64,000 nt of DNA from Saprospiraceae bacterium (GCA_019638455.1 JAHBTU010000004.1:434001-498000), one strand, 5' to 3'; counted from the stretch's first letter, positions 38,982-48,074 are shown. A program made the numbers and translations. Notes: generated by a model from the sequence alone, not told the origin.

Positions 38982-39857
38982 ATGAGTTGGTACAAACGAC
39001 TGCGCGAAGGCATATCCACCGCCACCAAGTCGAAAAAAGACGTGCCGGAAGGTGTATGGTTCCAGTGTAAAAGCTGCAAGCAGACCAGCACCACTCGCGA
39101 CCTCCGCGACAATTTCTACAAATGCCCCAAATGCGACTATCATACCGCCATCGGCTCGGAGGAGTATTTCTATCTGTTGTTCGATGGCAGCTCCTACACT
39201 ACGCTCTTCGACAACCTCGTATCCGTTGATTTTCTTAACTTTACGGACCTGAAGCCTTACGATAGGCGCCTTGAGGAGACGCGCAAGAAGACGAATTTGA
39301 ACGACGCGCTGGCCGTGGCCGAGGGCATGGTGAATGGCTATCCGCTCGTGGTGGCTGCCATGGATTTTAAGTTTATCGGCGGCTCAATGGGGTCGGTGGT
39401 GGGTGAAAAAATCTCGTTGGCAATAGACCGCTCCCTCGAAACAAAATCGCCCCTGCTCATCATTTCCAAATCGGGCGGCGCACGCATGATGGAAAGCGCC
39501 TTCTCGCTGATGCAAATGGCAAAAACCAGCGCCAAACTCACCCTGCTCGCCAAGGCCCAATTACCCTATTTCTCGCTCATGACCGACCCTACCACAGGCG
39601 GCGTGACGGCTTCCTTCGCCATGTTGGGCGACATCAATCTGGCCGAAACGGGTGCGCTCATCGGTTTTGCGGGGCCGCGTGTCATCCGCGAGACCATCAA
39701 GCGCGATTTGCCCGAAGGGTTCCAAACCGCCGAGTTTTTGTTGGAAAATGGCTTTGTGGACTTGGTGGTGAATCGCAAGGACTTGAAGGAAACGATGGGG
39801 GACTTGCTGTCGTTTTTTGCCAAAGGGCAGCCCCAACCCGTGCCCTTGCCCACATAG
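38982..39857 (+). CDS. accD: Acetyl-CoA carboxylase carboxyltransferase subunit beta
   Basis: 291 residues from ATG 38982 (MSWYKRLREGI). An N-terminal zinc ribbon (CKSC then CPKC, residues about 27-50) precedes the carboxyltransferase crotonase-like core: GGSMGSVVGEKI, ISKSGGARMMESAFSLMQM, MTDPTTGGVTASFAMLGDI and IGFAGPRVI. With AccA it transfers carboxyl from biotin to acetyl-CoA, forming malonyl-CoA for fatty acid synthesis. Upstream in-frame residues before MSWYKR lie across the promoter and are not expected to be translated. accA is not next to it. Confidence 0.96.
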   Translation: MSWYKRLREGISTATKSKKDVPEGVWFQCKSCKQTSTTRDLRDNFYKCPKCDYHTAIGSEEYFYLLFDGSSYTTLFDNLVSVDFLNFTDLKPYDRRLEETRKKTNLNDALAVAEGMVNGYPLVVAAMDFKFIGGSMGSVVGEKISLAIDRSLETKSPLLIISKSGGARMMESAFSLMQMAKTSAKLTLLAKAQLPYFSLMTDPTTGGVTASFAMLGDINLAETGALIGFAGPRVIRETIKRDLPEGFQTAEFLLENGFVDLVVNRKDLKETMGDLLSFFAKGQPQPVPLPT

Positions 39858-40044
39858 TTTTTTCCTTTGCGGGGTGGCTTCGACTCTTGCGACGGGTTGG
39901 TGCTGCTGTGCGAATCACCTCCCATTGCCCATCGGGATTGGAAAAAGTATCGGGTTGTCATGCGGCTTTGTGTTGACCTGCACGGAGAACCATTTGGGTT
40001 TTCCGGTACTTTCCAACTGACATTTGATTACTGCGGCGAACGCC

Positions 40045-40278
40045 ATGCTCCAATTTCCTGAAAAGCAACTCGTCATACACGTCAAAAACGCCAAGCTTAA
40101 AACGAGAAACCCGCGAGCCAAATACCTCGAAAATTACTTGCGCCAAGTAGGTCTTGGTGAAAGTCAAGTCCAAGTGTTGCCAGCACAAAAAGAAGAGCAG
40201 GAGGGCAAGTGGAAAGTGAATGCCCAATGGCTGAAGGCCACTTGGTGGCCTACCCTTCAAAATGCAGCGACAGGGTGA
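40045..40278 (+). CDS. Possible small protein (weak)
   Basis: A 77-residue frame (MLQFPEKQLVIHVKNAKLKT, then RAKYLENYLRQVGLGESQVQ and basic/polar sequence) in the 392-bp gap between accD and porT. The composition is plausible for a soluble protein. It overlaps the convergent porT gene by 29 bp, has no clear promoter box and matches no family I know. The rest of the gap (39858-40044) shows nothing recognisable. Confidence 0.25.
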   Translation: MLQFPEKQLVIHVKNAKLKTRNPRAKYLENYLRQVGLGESQVQVLPAQKEEQEGKWKVNAQWLKATWWPTLQNAATG

Positions 40279-41002
40279 ATGCCCTGCTCAACACCCGGTC
40301 GAGCACATTGCTCTGCTCCAACCTGTCATTGAAAATGAGGATGTTGTTCAGCCCCTGTGATATTTTCAGCTCCGGAGAAAAGATGAAATAGGGGAAGAAA
40401 AACTGGATGCCCGCGCCGTATTCCACCTGAAAATCGGAGGGGGCTATCTTCACGATGCCCGCTGCTTGGCGGGTACGCGAGTCGCTGGCCACGTCGAAGG
40501 AGTATTTCACCCCCGCGATGACGAACAGGCGAAAATCGTGGTAGGGTGCCGATTTGTAGCGCACATGAAAAGGCATTTCCACCAACACGGACTCGATGGG
40601 CCGCTGGAACACCCGATCGCCGTTGCCCGGCACGGTGTAGCGAATGGTGCGCTCGATAAATGAAAGCGTCGGCAAAAAACGAATGTCGAAATAGTCGCCC
40701 AAGCGAAGGTTCGACACGATGCCGAGGTTGAAGCCTGGCCCCGTCACCGATTCGGCGCGGGCAAACGAGTCGTTGAGAATAAAGTTTTTGGATTGGTAAA
40801 TTCTGAAATCACTCTGGTTGTAGCCCAGCGTGATGCCGAAGTAGTAGTTTTTCCCTTGAAAGTCTTGGTAGTTGATGTTGCTGCCCTGCCTGAATTGGGC
40901 ATTCAATTGCGGCAATTGGCAGCACGCCAAAAGGCACAGGAGCATGAAGCGTTGTGGCAGCGTTGAGCGCACTGCGGCGGCGCCCAAGGGCCGACGGCTC
41001 AT
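40250..41002 (-). CDS. porT: PorT-family outer-membrane protein (T9SS-associated)
   Basis: 250 residues from ATG 41002. The stop of ubiE and this start share the ATGA overlap, so the genes are translationally coupled. After a signal peptide (FMLLCLLACCQLPQLNAQ) the mature part is a beta-barrel with Gly/aromatic strands: NYYFGITLGYNQSDFRIYQS, GFNLGIVSNLRLGDYFDIRF, and a final FTLSLHFEG. This is the PorT/SprT pattern, an integral outer-membrane protein required for type IX secretion in gliding and pathogenic Bacteroidota. That fits the many T9SS cargo genes in this window. Confidence 0.85.
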   Translation of the reverse strand: MSRRPLGAAAVRSTLPQRFMLLCLLACCQLPQLNAQFRQGSNINYQDFQGKNYYFGITLGYNQSDFRIYQSKNFILNDSFARAESVTGPGFNLGIVSNLRLGDYFDIRFLPTLSFIERTIRYTVPGNGDRVFQRPIESVLVEMPFHVRYKSAPYHDFRLFVIAGVKYSFDVASDSRTRQAAGIVKIAPSDFQVEYGAGIQFFFPYFIFSPELKISQGLNNILIFNDRLEQSNVLDRVLSRAFTLSLHFEG

Positions 41003-41745
41003 TTTGTTGCGGAGTAAATAGAGCATATTCCAAGCGTTAAGCGTTTGCATACCGGATGCTGATAACCGAGTTGGGTTAAGATGTTTAAAAAATCGGTGCC
41101 TTCGGGAAAAGCCTGCACGCTCTCATAAAGATAGCTGTAAGCCCTCACGTCGCGGCTCGTTAAACGCCCCACAAGGGGCAAAACGTATTTGAAGTAACTA
41201 TTGTAAAGTTGTTTGAAGGGGAAAACATGGGGTTTTGAAAACTCCAGAATGACTACTCGGCCTCCCGGCCTCAACACGCGAAACATCTCCGAAAGCCCTT
41301 TTTCCAGATTTTCAAAATTGCGGACACCGAACGCCACCGTCACCGCGTCGAAAGAGGCATCGGAGAAGCGCAGCTGCTCGCAATCGCCCGTTTCGAGGGT
41401 TATGGTCTGCTCCAAGCCCTCTTTCTTGATTTTTTCCCTGCCAAAGTCGAGCATCATGTTGGCGATGTCAATGCCCACTATTTTTTGAGGTTTCAGCATT
41501 TTGGCAGCCATGATGGCCACGTCTGCCGTGCCGGTTGCCACATCCAAAATCTCTTGGGGCCTCGCCGGGCTGAGATATTCGAGGGCTTTTTTGCGCCAAC
41601 TCACATCAATGCCAAGCGAAAGCACGCGATTGAGAAGGTCGTACTTGGGGGCTATTTTGTCAAACATCCGCTCGACCTCGGCCTTTTTGCCTGCATCGGA
41701 GCGGTATGGGGTGACGGGTGCAGGCGTTGTTTCGTCGTTCGTCAT
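40999..41745 (-). CDS. ubiE: Demethylmenaquinone methyltransferase (UbiE/MenG)
   Basis: 248 residues. A SAM-dependent methyltransferase completing menaquinone, the respiratory quinone of Bacteroidota. FDKIAPKYDLLNRVLSLGID, motif I LDVATGTADVAIMAA, VGIDIANMML, FDAVTVAFGVRNFENLEKGL and VLRPGGRVVILEFSKP identify it well. The C-terminus ends ICSIYSATK, and its stop overlaps the porT start. A -7 box lies about 100 bp upstream. Confidence 0.96.
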   Translation of the reverse strand: MTNDETTPAPVTPYRSDAGKKAEVERMFDKIAPKYDLLNRVLSLGIDVSWRKKALEYLSPARPQEILDVATGTADVAIMAAKMLKPQKIVGIDIANMMLDFGREKIKKEGLEQTITLETGDCEQLRFSDASFDAVTVAFGVRNFENLEKGLSEMFRVLRPGGRVVILEFSKPHVFPFKQLYNSYFKYVLPLVGRLTSRDVRAYSYLYESVQAFPEGTDFLNILTQLGYQHPVCKRLTLGICSIYSATK

Positions 41746-41846
41746 GGCGAATATCGTTGAAAGCTATAAAGGGGCGTTGGCTCACTGAGGCTGGTTTTTC
41801 CCCGTTGCAAATTCAACGTGACTACGGGGCGGTCTTTTTAATGGCG

Positions 41847-41854
41847 CAAAAGTA
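41847..41854 (-). promoter_or_regulatory. -7 promoter element for ubiE-porT
   Basis: TACTTTTG on the minus strand, matching TAnnTTTG, 102 bp upstream of the ubiE ATG. Confidence 0.6.
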
Positions 41855-42011
41855 GAATTTAGGGTTGGATAGAATGCTGTATATCCGGTTAACGTTTGAA
41901 AAACAAATTACACACCCCAAAACAAACCCGAATCAGGATATTTGCGCCTCAGTTAAACAGCGTGTTTTTACCGGAAATAGCCGGAAAAACCTTCAAATTG
42001 ATTTTTTGGAC

Positions 42012-43664
42012 ATGAAACTCAGACTGCTTTTATTGCTGCTCTTGCCCGCTTTCACGCTCTCGGCACAGGCAGACTCAATGGTGATTCAGCCCACCCCAAT
42101 CAAGAAAAAAGTCGTTCCCTACCCGCATTCCGACCCCATGCCTTTTGCCTCGCTCATCACAGCCGAGCGAGTGCGCCCTCTGGTGGAAACCCTCGCCGGC
42201 GCCGAAATGCAGGGCCGCGAGACGGGCGAAGAAGGCCAGCGCAGAGCGGCAGACTTTATCGCCGCGCAATTCAAGGCACTTGGATTGCCTCCGGTGGCCG
42301 ACCGCAACACCTATTTCCAGCAAATTTCACTCATCAACGAAAACTGGAAAGACATCGGCCTCAAAGTGGGCGAAAAGGAGTTCAAAAACCGCACGGATTT
42401 CTACGTCTTCCCTTCCTTCAATCCCAGCACCCCCAAGTTGGAACTGAAAGAAGTGGTGTTCGTTGGCTACGGCATCGAAGACCCTAAGCACAATGACTAC
42501 GGCAACGTGGATGTGAAAGGCAAAGCCGTCATTTTTTACGATGGCGAGCCTATGAGCAGCGACGGCAAATCGCTCATTACGGGCACGCAGTTCCGTTCCG
42601 CTTGGTCGCTCGATTGGAAGCGCAAAGTGCAATTGGCGAAGCAAAAAGGCGCGATTATGGCGCTTATCGTGGATACCCAATTCGGCGAGAGCCTAAAAGT
42701 CAACCGCCGTCTCATCTCCACTTGGGGATGGAAGCCCACCTCCGCTTCCAACGAGCGCGAAGCCAACGAATTTATCAACAACATCTTCATCACGCCTTCG
42801 GTGGCTGCCGACATTTTGGGCAAAAAAGCCGACAAAGCTGATGAGGCCATCGCCGCGCTCAAAGGTGGGAAGGATTTCAAGCCCGTGAAGGTGAAAACCA
42901 AAATAGAGGCTCGTTTTGAAAAAGAAATCAAAAAACTGAACGGCTCCAACGTGGTTGGTTTCATCGAAGGCACCGACTCCGTGCTGAAGAAACAATACGT
43001 CGTCGTCACGGCGCACTACGACCATTTGGGCATGCCCGATAGCTCGGTCATCTATTATGGAGCGGACGACAATGCCTCCGGCACGGCGGGTGTCATCGAA
43101 ATCGCAAGGGCTTTTGCAGAGGCCAAAAAGGCAGGCATCGGCCCCAAACGCAGCGTGATATGTATGTTGGTGAGTGGCGAGGAGAAGGGGCTGCTCGGCT
43201 CCAAATTCTATGTGGAGTTTCCGTTGTTTCCGCTCAAACAAACGGTGGCCAACGTCAACATTGACATGATTGGTCGGGTGGACAAGGCCCATGAGGGCAA
43301 CCCCGACTATGTGTATGTCATCGGTTCCGACAGACTCAGCACGACGCTCCACCAGTTGAGCGAGGAGATGAACGAGCGGTTCATCAAACTTGAGCTCGAC
43401 TACAAGTACAACGACCCCAACGACCCCAATCGCTATTACGAGCGTAGCGACCACTACAATTTCGCAGAGCGCGGCATACCCGCTATTTTTTATTTCAACG
43501 GGACGCACGCCGACTATCACAAACCCACCGATACAGCTGACAAAATAAACTACGAGGCGCTGGCCAAACGCGCCCAACTCGCTTTCTGCACGGCTTGGGA
43601 TATTGCCAATCGCCCCACGGCGCCTTATGTGGACAAGCCGCTCCCCGAGAGAAAAAGGGATTGA
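42012..43664 (+). CDS. Secreted M28-family aminopeptidase with PA-like domain
   Basis: 550 residues from ATG 42012 (MKLRLLLLLL), with a signal peptide to LSAQ. The N-terminal half contains a PA-like region with VVFVGYGIEDPKHNDYGNVD. The peptidase domain shows all five zinc ligands in order: His in VTAHYDHLG, Asp in GADDNASG, Glu in SGEEKGLLG, Asp in NIDMIGR, and His in NGTHADYHKPTDT. It would remove N-terminal residues in the periplasm or outside the cell. Upstream in-frame residues lack a signal peptide and are not used. A strong bidirectional terminator follows. Confidence 0.93.
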   Translation: MKLRLLLLLLLPAFTLSAQADSMVIQPTPIKKKVVPYPHSDPMPFASLITAERVRPLVETLAGAEMQGRETGEEGQRRAADFIAAQFKALGLPPVADRNTYFQQISLINENWKDIGLKVGEKEFKNRTDFYVFPSFNPSTPKLELKEVVFVGYGIEDPKHNDYGNVDVKGKAVIFYDGEPMSSDGKSLITGTQFRSAWSLDWKRKVQLAKQKGAIMALIVDTQFGESLKVNRRLISTWGWKPTSASNEREANEFINNIFITPSVAADILGKKADKADEAIAALKGGKDFKPVKVKTKIEARFEKEIKKLNGSNVVGFIEGTDSVLKKQYVVVTAHYDHLGMPDSSVIYYGADDNASGTAGVIEIARAFAEAKKAGIGPKRSVICMLVSGEEKGLLGSKFYVEFPLFPLKQTVANVNIDMIGRVDKAHEGNPDYVYVIGSDRLSTTLHQLSEEMNERFIKLELDYKYNDPNDPNRYYERSDHYNFAERGIPAIFYFNGTHADYHKPTDTADKINYEALAKRAQLAFCTAWDIANRPTAPYVDKPLPERKRD

Positions 43665-43681
43665 GCAGACAGGATTCGAGG

Positions 43682-43730
43682 AAAAAACATCCCCATCCTC
43701 AGGAAACTCCGAGGATGGGGATGTTTTTTT
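43682..43730. terminator. Bidirectional terminator between M28 peptidase and Omp28-like genes
   Basis: A perfect stem, AAAAAACATCCCCATCCTC (43682-43700) with its inverse at 43711-43729, and A/T runs on either side, between two convergent genes. Confidence 0.93.
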
Positions 43731-43739
43731 TGAACGGTA

Positions 43740-44735
43740 TCAGTTTTTGACCATCTTGGCTACATACACGCCTTTTTCCCCTCTTATTTTTACAAAATAA
43801 ACACCAGCCGGAAGTGTGGCGGTGGGGATGCGGATGGCGCCTGCCTCTGCGTGTTCAAAGGTGACGGAAGCCTGCCGGCCATTGACGGCGAACACCTCGA
43901 CTTGTTGGGCGGTGTCGTCGCCGATGCGGGCAAAAGCGACCTCGCTGGCCGGATTGGGCTGAATCTGGATAGATTGAGGGGCGGGCTCTTGGGTGCTGGT
44001 CACCAAAGGGTCGAAGCGTGTGCCGCTGTTGAGCACTTCCTTGGTAGCGGTGTTTTGCACCCAAGCGATGGTGTAGATTTCGTTGGCATTCCAGCTGCCG
44101 GAGATGTTGAAGTTGAAGCTGGCAGATACCGATTGGCCCATTGCCGCGGGCGTGAAATCAGCACCATTGATGTCGGTTGCCATTTTGCGGAACACGTCGT
44201 AGTGGACGGTCTCGCCGTTGCCACCAGCGAAATTCACCACCTTTTCCACGATGGCTACATAGAGTTTGTAGGCGCCAGTGGGAATGTTGCCAAGCGAATG
44301 AGCATTCACGGTGACCGTTCTGGCGTTGCCCGAGCCGGACTCGCTTACTTGGAGCCAGAGCGGGCTGGTTTGCCCCAGAAAATTTTGAAGCGTGGCGTTC
44401 GAGAGCAGGGGGTTGCTGCTGGGCTGCAAAGCGCCATTCATCGCTATGCTAGGGGTGCCGAAAACACTATAATAGGAGGCGCGGGCGCTGTTTTCAGCAG
44501 GATTAGCCTGATACAGGCCGCAGGTGTTGTAAGGGTAAGGCGGGTGGATGGAGATGTGGTGAATATCGTTGGGATATTGGTTGATGAGGTTGTAGAAGGC
44601 TGGGTTTCTGTTGGCGCAATTCGGGCATTTGGTGTTGGTGAAATGCTCGATGAAGACGTACTTCTTGGTGGAAGTCTGAGCGTGGGCGGCCCAAGCGGCC
44701 AGCAGCAGGAACAAAAGCAGGTTGTGTTTTTTCAT
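43740..44735 (-). CDS. Omp28-related thioredoxin-fold protein with T9SS type A domain
   Basis: 331 residues from ATG 44735 (MKKHNLLLFLLL), with a signal peptide ending HAQ. The thioredoxin-like domain carries a CxxC (TNTKCPNCANRNP) shortly after VFIEHFTN, then GTPSIAMNG, the cis-Pro-type loop. An Ig-like segment and a T9SS type A signal follow (IQPNPASEVAF, VFAVNGRQASV, PAGVYFVKI). Omp28-type proteins are secreted thioredoxin-fold proteins of uncertain role in Bacteroidota. The start is supported by a promoter box 22 bp upstream. Confidence 0.87.
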   Translation of the reverse strand: MKKHNLLLFLLLAAWAAHAQTSTKKYVFIEHFTNTKCPNCANRNPAFYNLINQYPNDIHHISIHPPYPYNTCGLYQANPAENSARASYYSVFGTPSIAMNGALQPSSNPLLSNATLQNFLGQTSPLWLQVSESGSGNARTVTVNAHSLGNIPTGAYKLYVAIVEKVVNFAGGNGETVHYDVFRKMATDINGADFTPAAMGQSVSASFNFNISGSWNANEIYTIAWVQNTATKEVLNSGTRFDPLVTSTQEPAPQSIQIQPNPASEVAFARIGDDTAQQVEVFAVNGRQASVTFEHAEAGAIRIPTATLPAGVYFVKIRGEKGVYVAKMVKN

Positions 44736-44756
44736 ATCGGAATGTTCATTTTTTGG

Positions 44757-44764
44757 CAAAACTA
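44757..44764 (-). promoter_or_regulatory. -7 promoter element for the Omp28-like gene
   Basis: TAGTTTTG on the minus strand fits TAnnTTTG, 22 bp before the ATG at 44735. Confidence 0.65.
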
Positions 44765-44898
44765 TGCGTTGTGGCAGACAGCGCCTTAAAATTAGCCCTG
44801 AATGTCGCCAAATGTCGCCCAGCAAACATGATGCGGGTTTCGCGGCAACACCGTAATCTTGCAGCGTTTTTGGTAATACTTCCAACTGTCGAACTCGC

Positions 44899-45400
44899 CA
44901 ACCCCAAACCCCCAAACCCCCAAACCCTCAAACCCTCAAACCCTCAAACCCTCAAACCCCCAAACCCTCAAACCCCAAACCCTCAAACCCCCAAACCCCC
45001 AAACCCTCAAACCCCCAAACCCCCAAACCCTCAAACCCCCAAACCCTCAAACCCCCAAACCCTCAAACCCCCAAACCCTCAAACCCCCAAACCCTCAAAC
45101 CCCAAACCCTCAAACCCCCAAACCCTCAAACCCCAAACCCTCAAACCCCAAACCTCAAACCTTCAAACAACCCCAAACCCTCAAACCCCCAAACCCTCAA
45201 ACCCCAAACCCTCAAACCTTCCTCACCCCAAACCCTCAAACCCCACACTCACCCTCAAACCCCAAACCCTCAAACCCTCAAACCCCAAACCCCCAAACCC
45301 TCAAACCCTCAAACCCCAAACCCCCAAACCCCCAAACCCTCAAACCCTCAAACCCCCAAACCCTCAAACCTTCAAACCTTCAAACCTTCAAACCTTCGAA
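44899..45400. repeat. C-rich telomere-like tandem repeat, about 500 bp, upstream of terC
   Basis: About 60 units of AAACCCTC, AAACCCCC and the 7-mer AAACCCC follow one another, ending in AAACCTTC units just before the terC ATG. The C-rich strand is on top, so the minus strand carries G3-G5 runs spaced by TTT, suited to G-quadruplexes. No stop codon can arise in any plus-strand frame, which explains the long meaningless Pro/Asn/Gln/Thr frame across it. A near-consensus box TAATCTTG at 44854-44861 lies upstream and would put the tract in a long terC leader. Confidence 0.95.
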
Positions 45401-45406
45401 CTTGCT

Positions 45407-46255
45407 ATGTTCTTGCTTGCAATGCCCGATTTCACATCGGGCGAAGTATGGGTAGGCCTACTCACGCTCACCTTCCTCGAAATCGTCTTGGGAGTGGACA
45501 ACATCATTTTCTTGTCCATCATCTCCAACAAGTTGCCCGCCTCCGAGCAGCCCAAAGCCCGCAACATCGGCCTCGTCTTGGCCATGGTGCTGCGCATCGT
45601 CCTGCTTTTTGGCATCACTTGGGTCATGTCTTTGAACAAAGTGCTCGTGCCGCTCGATTTTCTCTCGCATTGGGACGAATCGCATCCCGGCGAGCACGCG
45701 GGCCTCACTGGCCAAGGGTTGATATTGCTGGTCGGCGGGCTGTTTTTGCTTTGGAAAGCCACCACAGAGATACACCACAAACTCGAATCGCCCCAAAAGA
45801 CCGACGACCCTGCCGTGAAAAAAGGCCCAAGCGCCCTCAATCAGGTCATCCTGCAAATTGCCCTCATCAATCTCGTCTTTTCGTTCGATTCCATCCTGAC
45901 AGCGGTAGGCTTGTCCAAAGACTTGGTTGTGATGATTATCGCAGTGGTGGCATCGGTGGTGGTCATGATGATGTTTGCGGGGCCGGTGAGCAAATTTGTC
46001 AACGACCACCCCACCATTCAGATGCTCGGCCTGTCGTTTCTCATACTCATCGGGTTTTCGCTCGTGGCTGAGGCAGCCCACAGCGGCCATTTGCTTGAGG
46101 CAGAGATACCCAAGGGCTATCTCTACTTTGCCATCTTTTTCTCTCTTTTTGTGGAAATACTCAATATCCGCTTGCGAAAAAACCAGCAGCCCGTGCAATT
46201 GCATGGCCCGGTGGAAACCGCTAAACGAGAGGGGCTTCTAAACGACAAAAAATAA
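45407..46255 (+). CDS. terC: TerC-family integral membrane protein
   Basis: 282 residues from ATG 45407 (MFLLAMPDFTSGEVW). ATG 45422 is the alternative. About eight membrane segments; the TerC hallmarks LTFLEIVLGVDNIIFLSII near the N-terminus and NLVFSFDSILTAVG later, each with an Asp inside a helix, point to metal-ion export or co-translational metal handling as in TerC/Alx. Its start follows directly on a 500-bp C-rich tandem repeat with no recognisable promoter or ribosome site between. The exonuclease gene begins 3 bp after its stop. Confidence 0.92.
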   Translation: MFLLAMPDFTSGEVWVGLLTLTFLEIVLGVDNIIFLSIISNKLPASEQPKARNIGLVLAMVLRIVLLFGITWVMSLNKVLVPLDFLSHWDESHPGEHAGLTGQGLILLVGGLFLLWKATTEIHHKLESPQKTDDPAVKKGPSALNQVILQIALINLVFSFDSILTAVGLSKDLVVMIIAVVASVVVMMMFAGPVSKFVNDHPTIQMLGLSFLILIGFSLVAEAAHSGHLLEAEIPKGYLYFAIFFSLFVEILNIRLRKNQQPVQLHGPVETAKREGLLNDKK

Positions 46256-46258
46256 TTC

Positions 46259-47071
46259 ATGGACCATATCCAAATCAACCTCACCCGCGACCTTGTTTTC
46301 TTCGACGTGGAGACCACCGGCCTCAACGTCGTGCGCGACCGCATCCTGCAAATCGCGTTGGTGAAGTTGCACAAAAACGGCCAGCCGCTCTCCGAATTGA
46401 GCATGCTCATCAACCCCGGCATCCCTATTTCCGAAGAAGCCATGGCCGTGCACGGCATTACGCCCAAGGACTTGGCCAACAAGCCCGTCTTTGCCCAAGT
46501 GGCCCAAAAAATTTGGGATTTCATCGGCGATGCCGACTTGGCGGGCTACAACTCCAACCGCTTCGACGTGCCGATGCTCATGGAAGAGTTCGCCCGCGTC
46601 GGGATGGAATTTGATGTGTCGAAGCGGCGTTTGATAGACGTTCAGCGTATTTTCTACAAAATGGAGCCGCGCACGTTGAAAGCCGCCTACCGGTTTTATT
46701 GCAGCAAGGAGTTGGAAGATGCCCACGATGCGCTGGCCGACGTGCGCGCCACCATTGATGTCTTCAAAGGCCAAATAAGCGCCTACGAGGGCAAAGACCT
46801 GCTCGACGAGGAGGGCAACCTGGTGCCAGCCCCTATCAAAAACGACATTCAGGCGCTGCACGACTTCACCAACGATTTAAACTTTCTCGATGCCACCCAG
46901 AAACTCAAGGTTCAGCCCGACGGCACGGTGGTTTTCAATTTTGGAAAATACGTCGGCCAACCAGTGAAAGAGGTTTTGAAAAAAGAGAAAAACTACGCTC
47001 ACTGGATTTTGGAAAAAGAGTTCTCCTCGCAGGTGAAGCAAATTATCAAAAAGATGATGAAGGAAATATGA
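46259..47071 (+). CDS. DEDDh-type 3'-5' exonuclease (DnaQ-like)
   Basis: 270 residues. Exonuclease motifs: FFDVETTGLN (ExoI, Asp and Glu), an Asn-bearing YNSNRFDVPML (ExoII) and HDALADVRAT (ExoIII with the His of DEDDh). The C-terminal 80 residues (GTVVFNFGKYVGQPVKEVLK) resemble the extra domain found after such exonucleases in Bacteroidota. It could be a stand-alone proofreading or nucleic-acid trimming enzyme. It starts 3 bp after terC and is probably cotranscribed. Confidence 0.88.
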   Translation: MDHIQINLTRDLVFFDVETTGLNVVRDRILQIALVKLHKNGQPLSELSMLINPGIPISEEAMAVHGITPKDLANKPVFAQVAQKIWDFIGDADLAGYNSNRFDVPMLMEEFARVGMEFDVSKRRLIDVQRIFYKMEPRTLKAAYRFYCSKELEDAHDALADVRATIDVFKGQISAYEGKDLLDEEGNLVPAPIKNDIQALHDFTNDLNFLDATQKLKVQPDGTVVFNFGKYVGQPVKEVLKKEKNYAHWILEKEFSSQVKQIIKKMMKEI

Positions 47072-47087
47072 GGCTAAGAAACCTGCG

Positions 47088-47156
47088 TAGGTGTGGCATG
47101 AACGCTCATGGGAGTTTTACTTTATCGTTGTTCTCAAAGCCTTTATGCCACACCTA
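47088..47156. repeat. Inverted repeat between exonuclease and MbnP-like gene
   Basis: TAGGTGTGGCAT (47088-47099) is the exact inverse of ATGCCACACCTA (47145-47156), enclosing 45 bp. No T run follows. Confidence 0.65.
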
Positions 47157-47197
47157 TACCGCACACGCTGCCTTAAATAATCTCTGAGTTGAAATCT

Positions 47198-48025
47198 ATG
47201 TCTCGCATCTCATTCGCCGTCATTCTTGTCGCTGTCTTGTTGCTCCCCGCGTGCTTTGAGCCTAAAGAAGGTTGCCTCGACATTGAGGCCACCAACTTCG
47301 ACGCGGCAGCCGACCGCAACTGCTGCTGCCAGTACCCGCGCCTTCGCCTCGAGACCGTGCAGCGATTCGACACCCTCCAATACCTGCCCGACTCACTTTA
47401 TCAGAACGACGCGGGGCAAATTTTTCGCATCAAAAGCGTGGTCTTCTACCTGTCGGAGTTTGAATTGTTCCAAGACAACGGGCTTTTCGCCGTGAGCGAC
47501 ACGGTGCAGCTTTTCACATACGCCCCGACGGGCGGCGACACGCTCAAAGAAACATTCATCAAGGACTTCCTGCTGGTGCGCCGCACTCCGGTGGACAACC
47601 CAGTGGGCGAGTTTCAGCCAACGGGCGTTTTTGAGCGCGTAAAAGTTCGCTTGGGGCTTTCGCCCGACGCGCAGCGCGTCGTCCCGCAATTGGCTCCCAC
47701 CGGAAGCCCGCTTCGAATTCAAGGGGATAGCCTGTGGTACGGCCCTTCGGCGGGTTATGTGTTCCTGCAAGCCGTCGTCGCCAGAGACTCCATGCTTGCC
47801 ACCAAGCCTGACACGCTTGCTTTCACACAGGCAGATTTGGGCAATTTTTTCATTGAAAACACCGGCAATTTCGTGCATGAGTCGGGCGGTTTCGACTTCC
47901 GGCTCAAACTCGGCGTTGACTACAAAAAAATGTTCGCCGGCATAAATTGGACAAGCGGCGACATTCCATCATGGAAAAGTCAAATTGTCGCCAACTTGCC
48001 GAATGTGTTTAGCGTTTCTCAATAG
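47198..48025 (+). CDS. MbnP-like lipoprotein, first copy
   Basis: 275 residues from ATG 47198 (MSRISFAVILVAVLLLPACF), with a lipobox LLPAC. A Cys-rich segment (GCLDIEATNFDAAADRNCCC) follows, then a domain whose VVFYLSEFELF matches the YLSDIALL motif of the next protein, so both appear to share the MbnP fold. MbnP proteins bind copper through a modified Trp made by the partner di-heme enzyme. A candidate partner is two genes downstream. This copy is divergent, so its assignment is less certain. TTG 47189 is an alternative start. Confidence 0.65.
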   Translation: MSRISFAVILVAVLLLPACFEPKEGCLDIEATNFDAAADRNCCCQYPRLRLETVQRFDTLQYLPDSLYQNDAGQIFRIKSVVFYLSEFELFQDNGLFAVSDTVQLFTYAPTGGDTLKETFIKDFLLVRRTPVDNPVGEFQPTGVFERVKVRLGLSPDAQRVVPQLAPTGSPLRIQGDSLWYGPSAGYVFLQAVVARDSMLATKPDTLAFTQADLGNFFIENTGNFVHESGGFDFRLKLGVDYKKMFAGINWTSGDIPSWKSQIVANLPNVFSVSQ

Positions 48026-48074
48026 TATTTCAGAGGTTTGCACACATTCCTCCCGCTCAAACACAACACTGACT

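Noticed and set aside
39958..40260. Minus-strand 100-codon frame between porT and accD
   Set aside because: Overlaps the weak plus-strand candidate, lacks a promoter box and has no recognised domain.
44899..45400. CRISPR array
   Set aside because: Units are 7-8 bp with no spacers, so it is a simple tandem repeat.
44753..45406. In-frame extension of terC through the C-rich repeat (Pro/Asn/Gln/Thr-rich)
   Set aside because: The tract cannot contain stops in any plus frame, so openness is trivial. TerC homologues begin at the ATG at 45407 or 45422.
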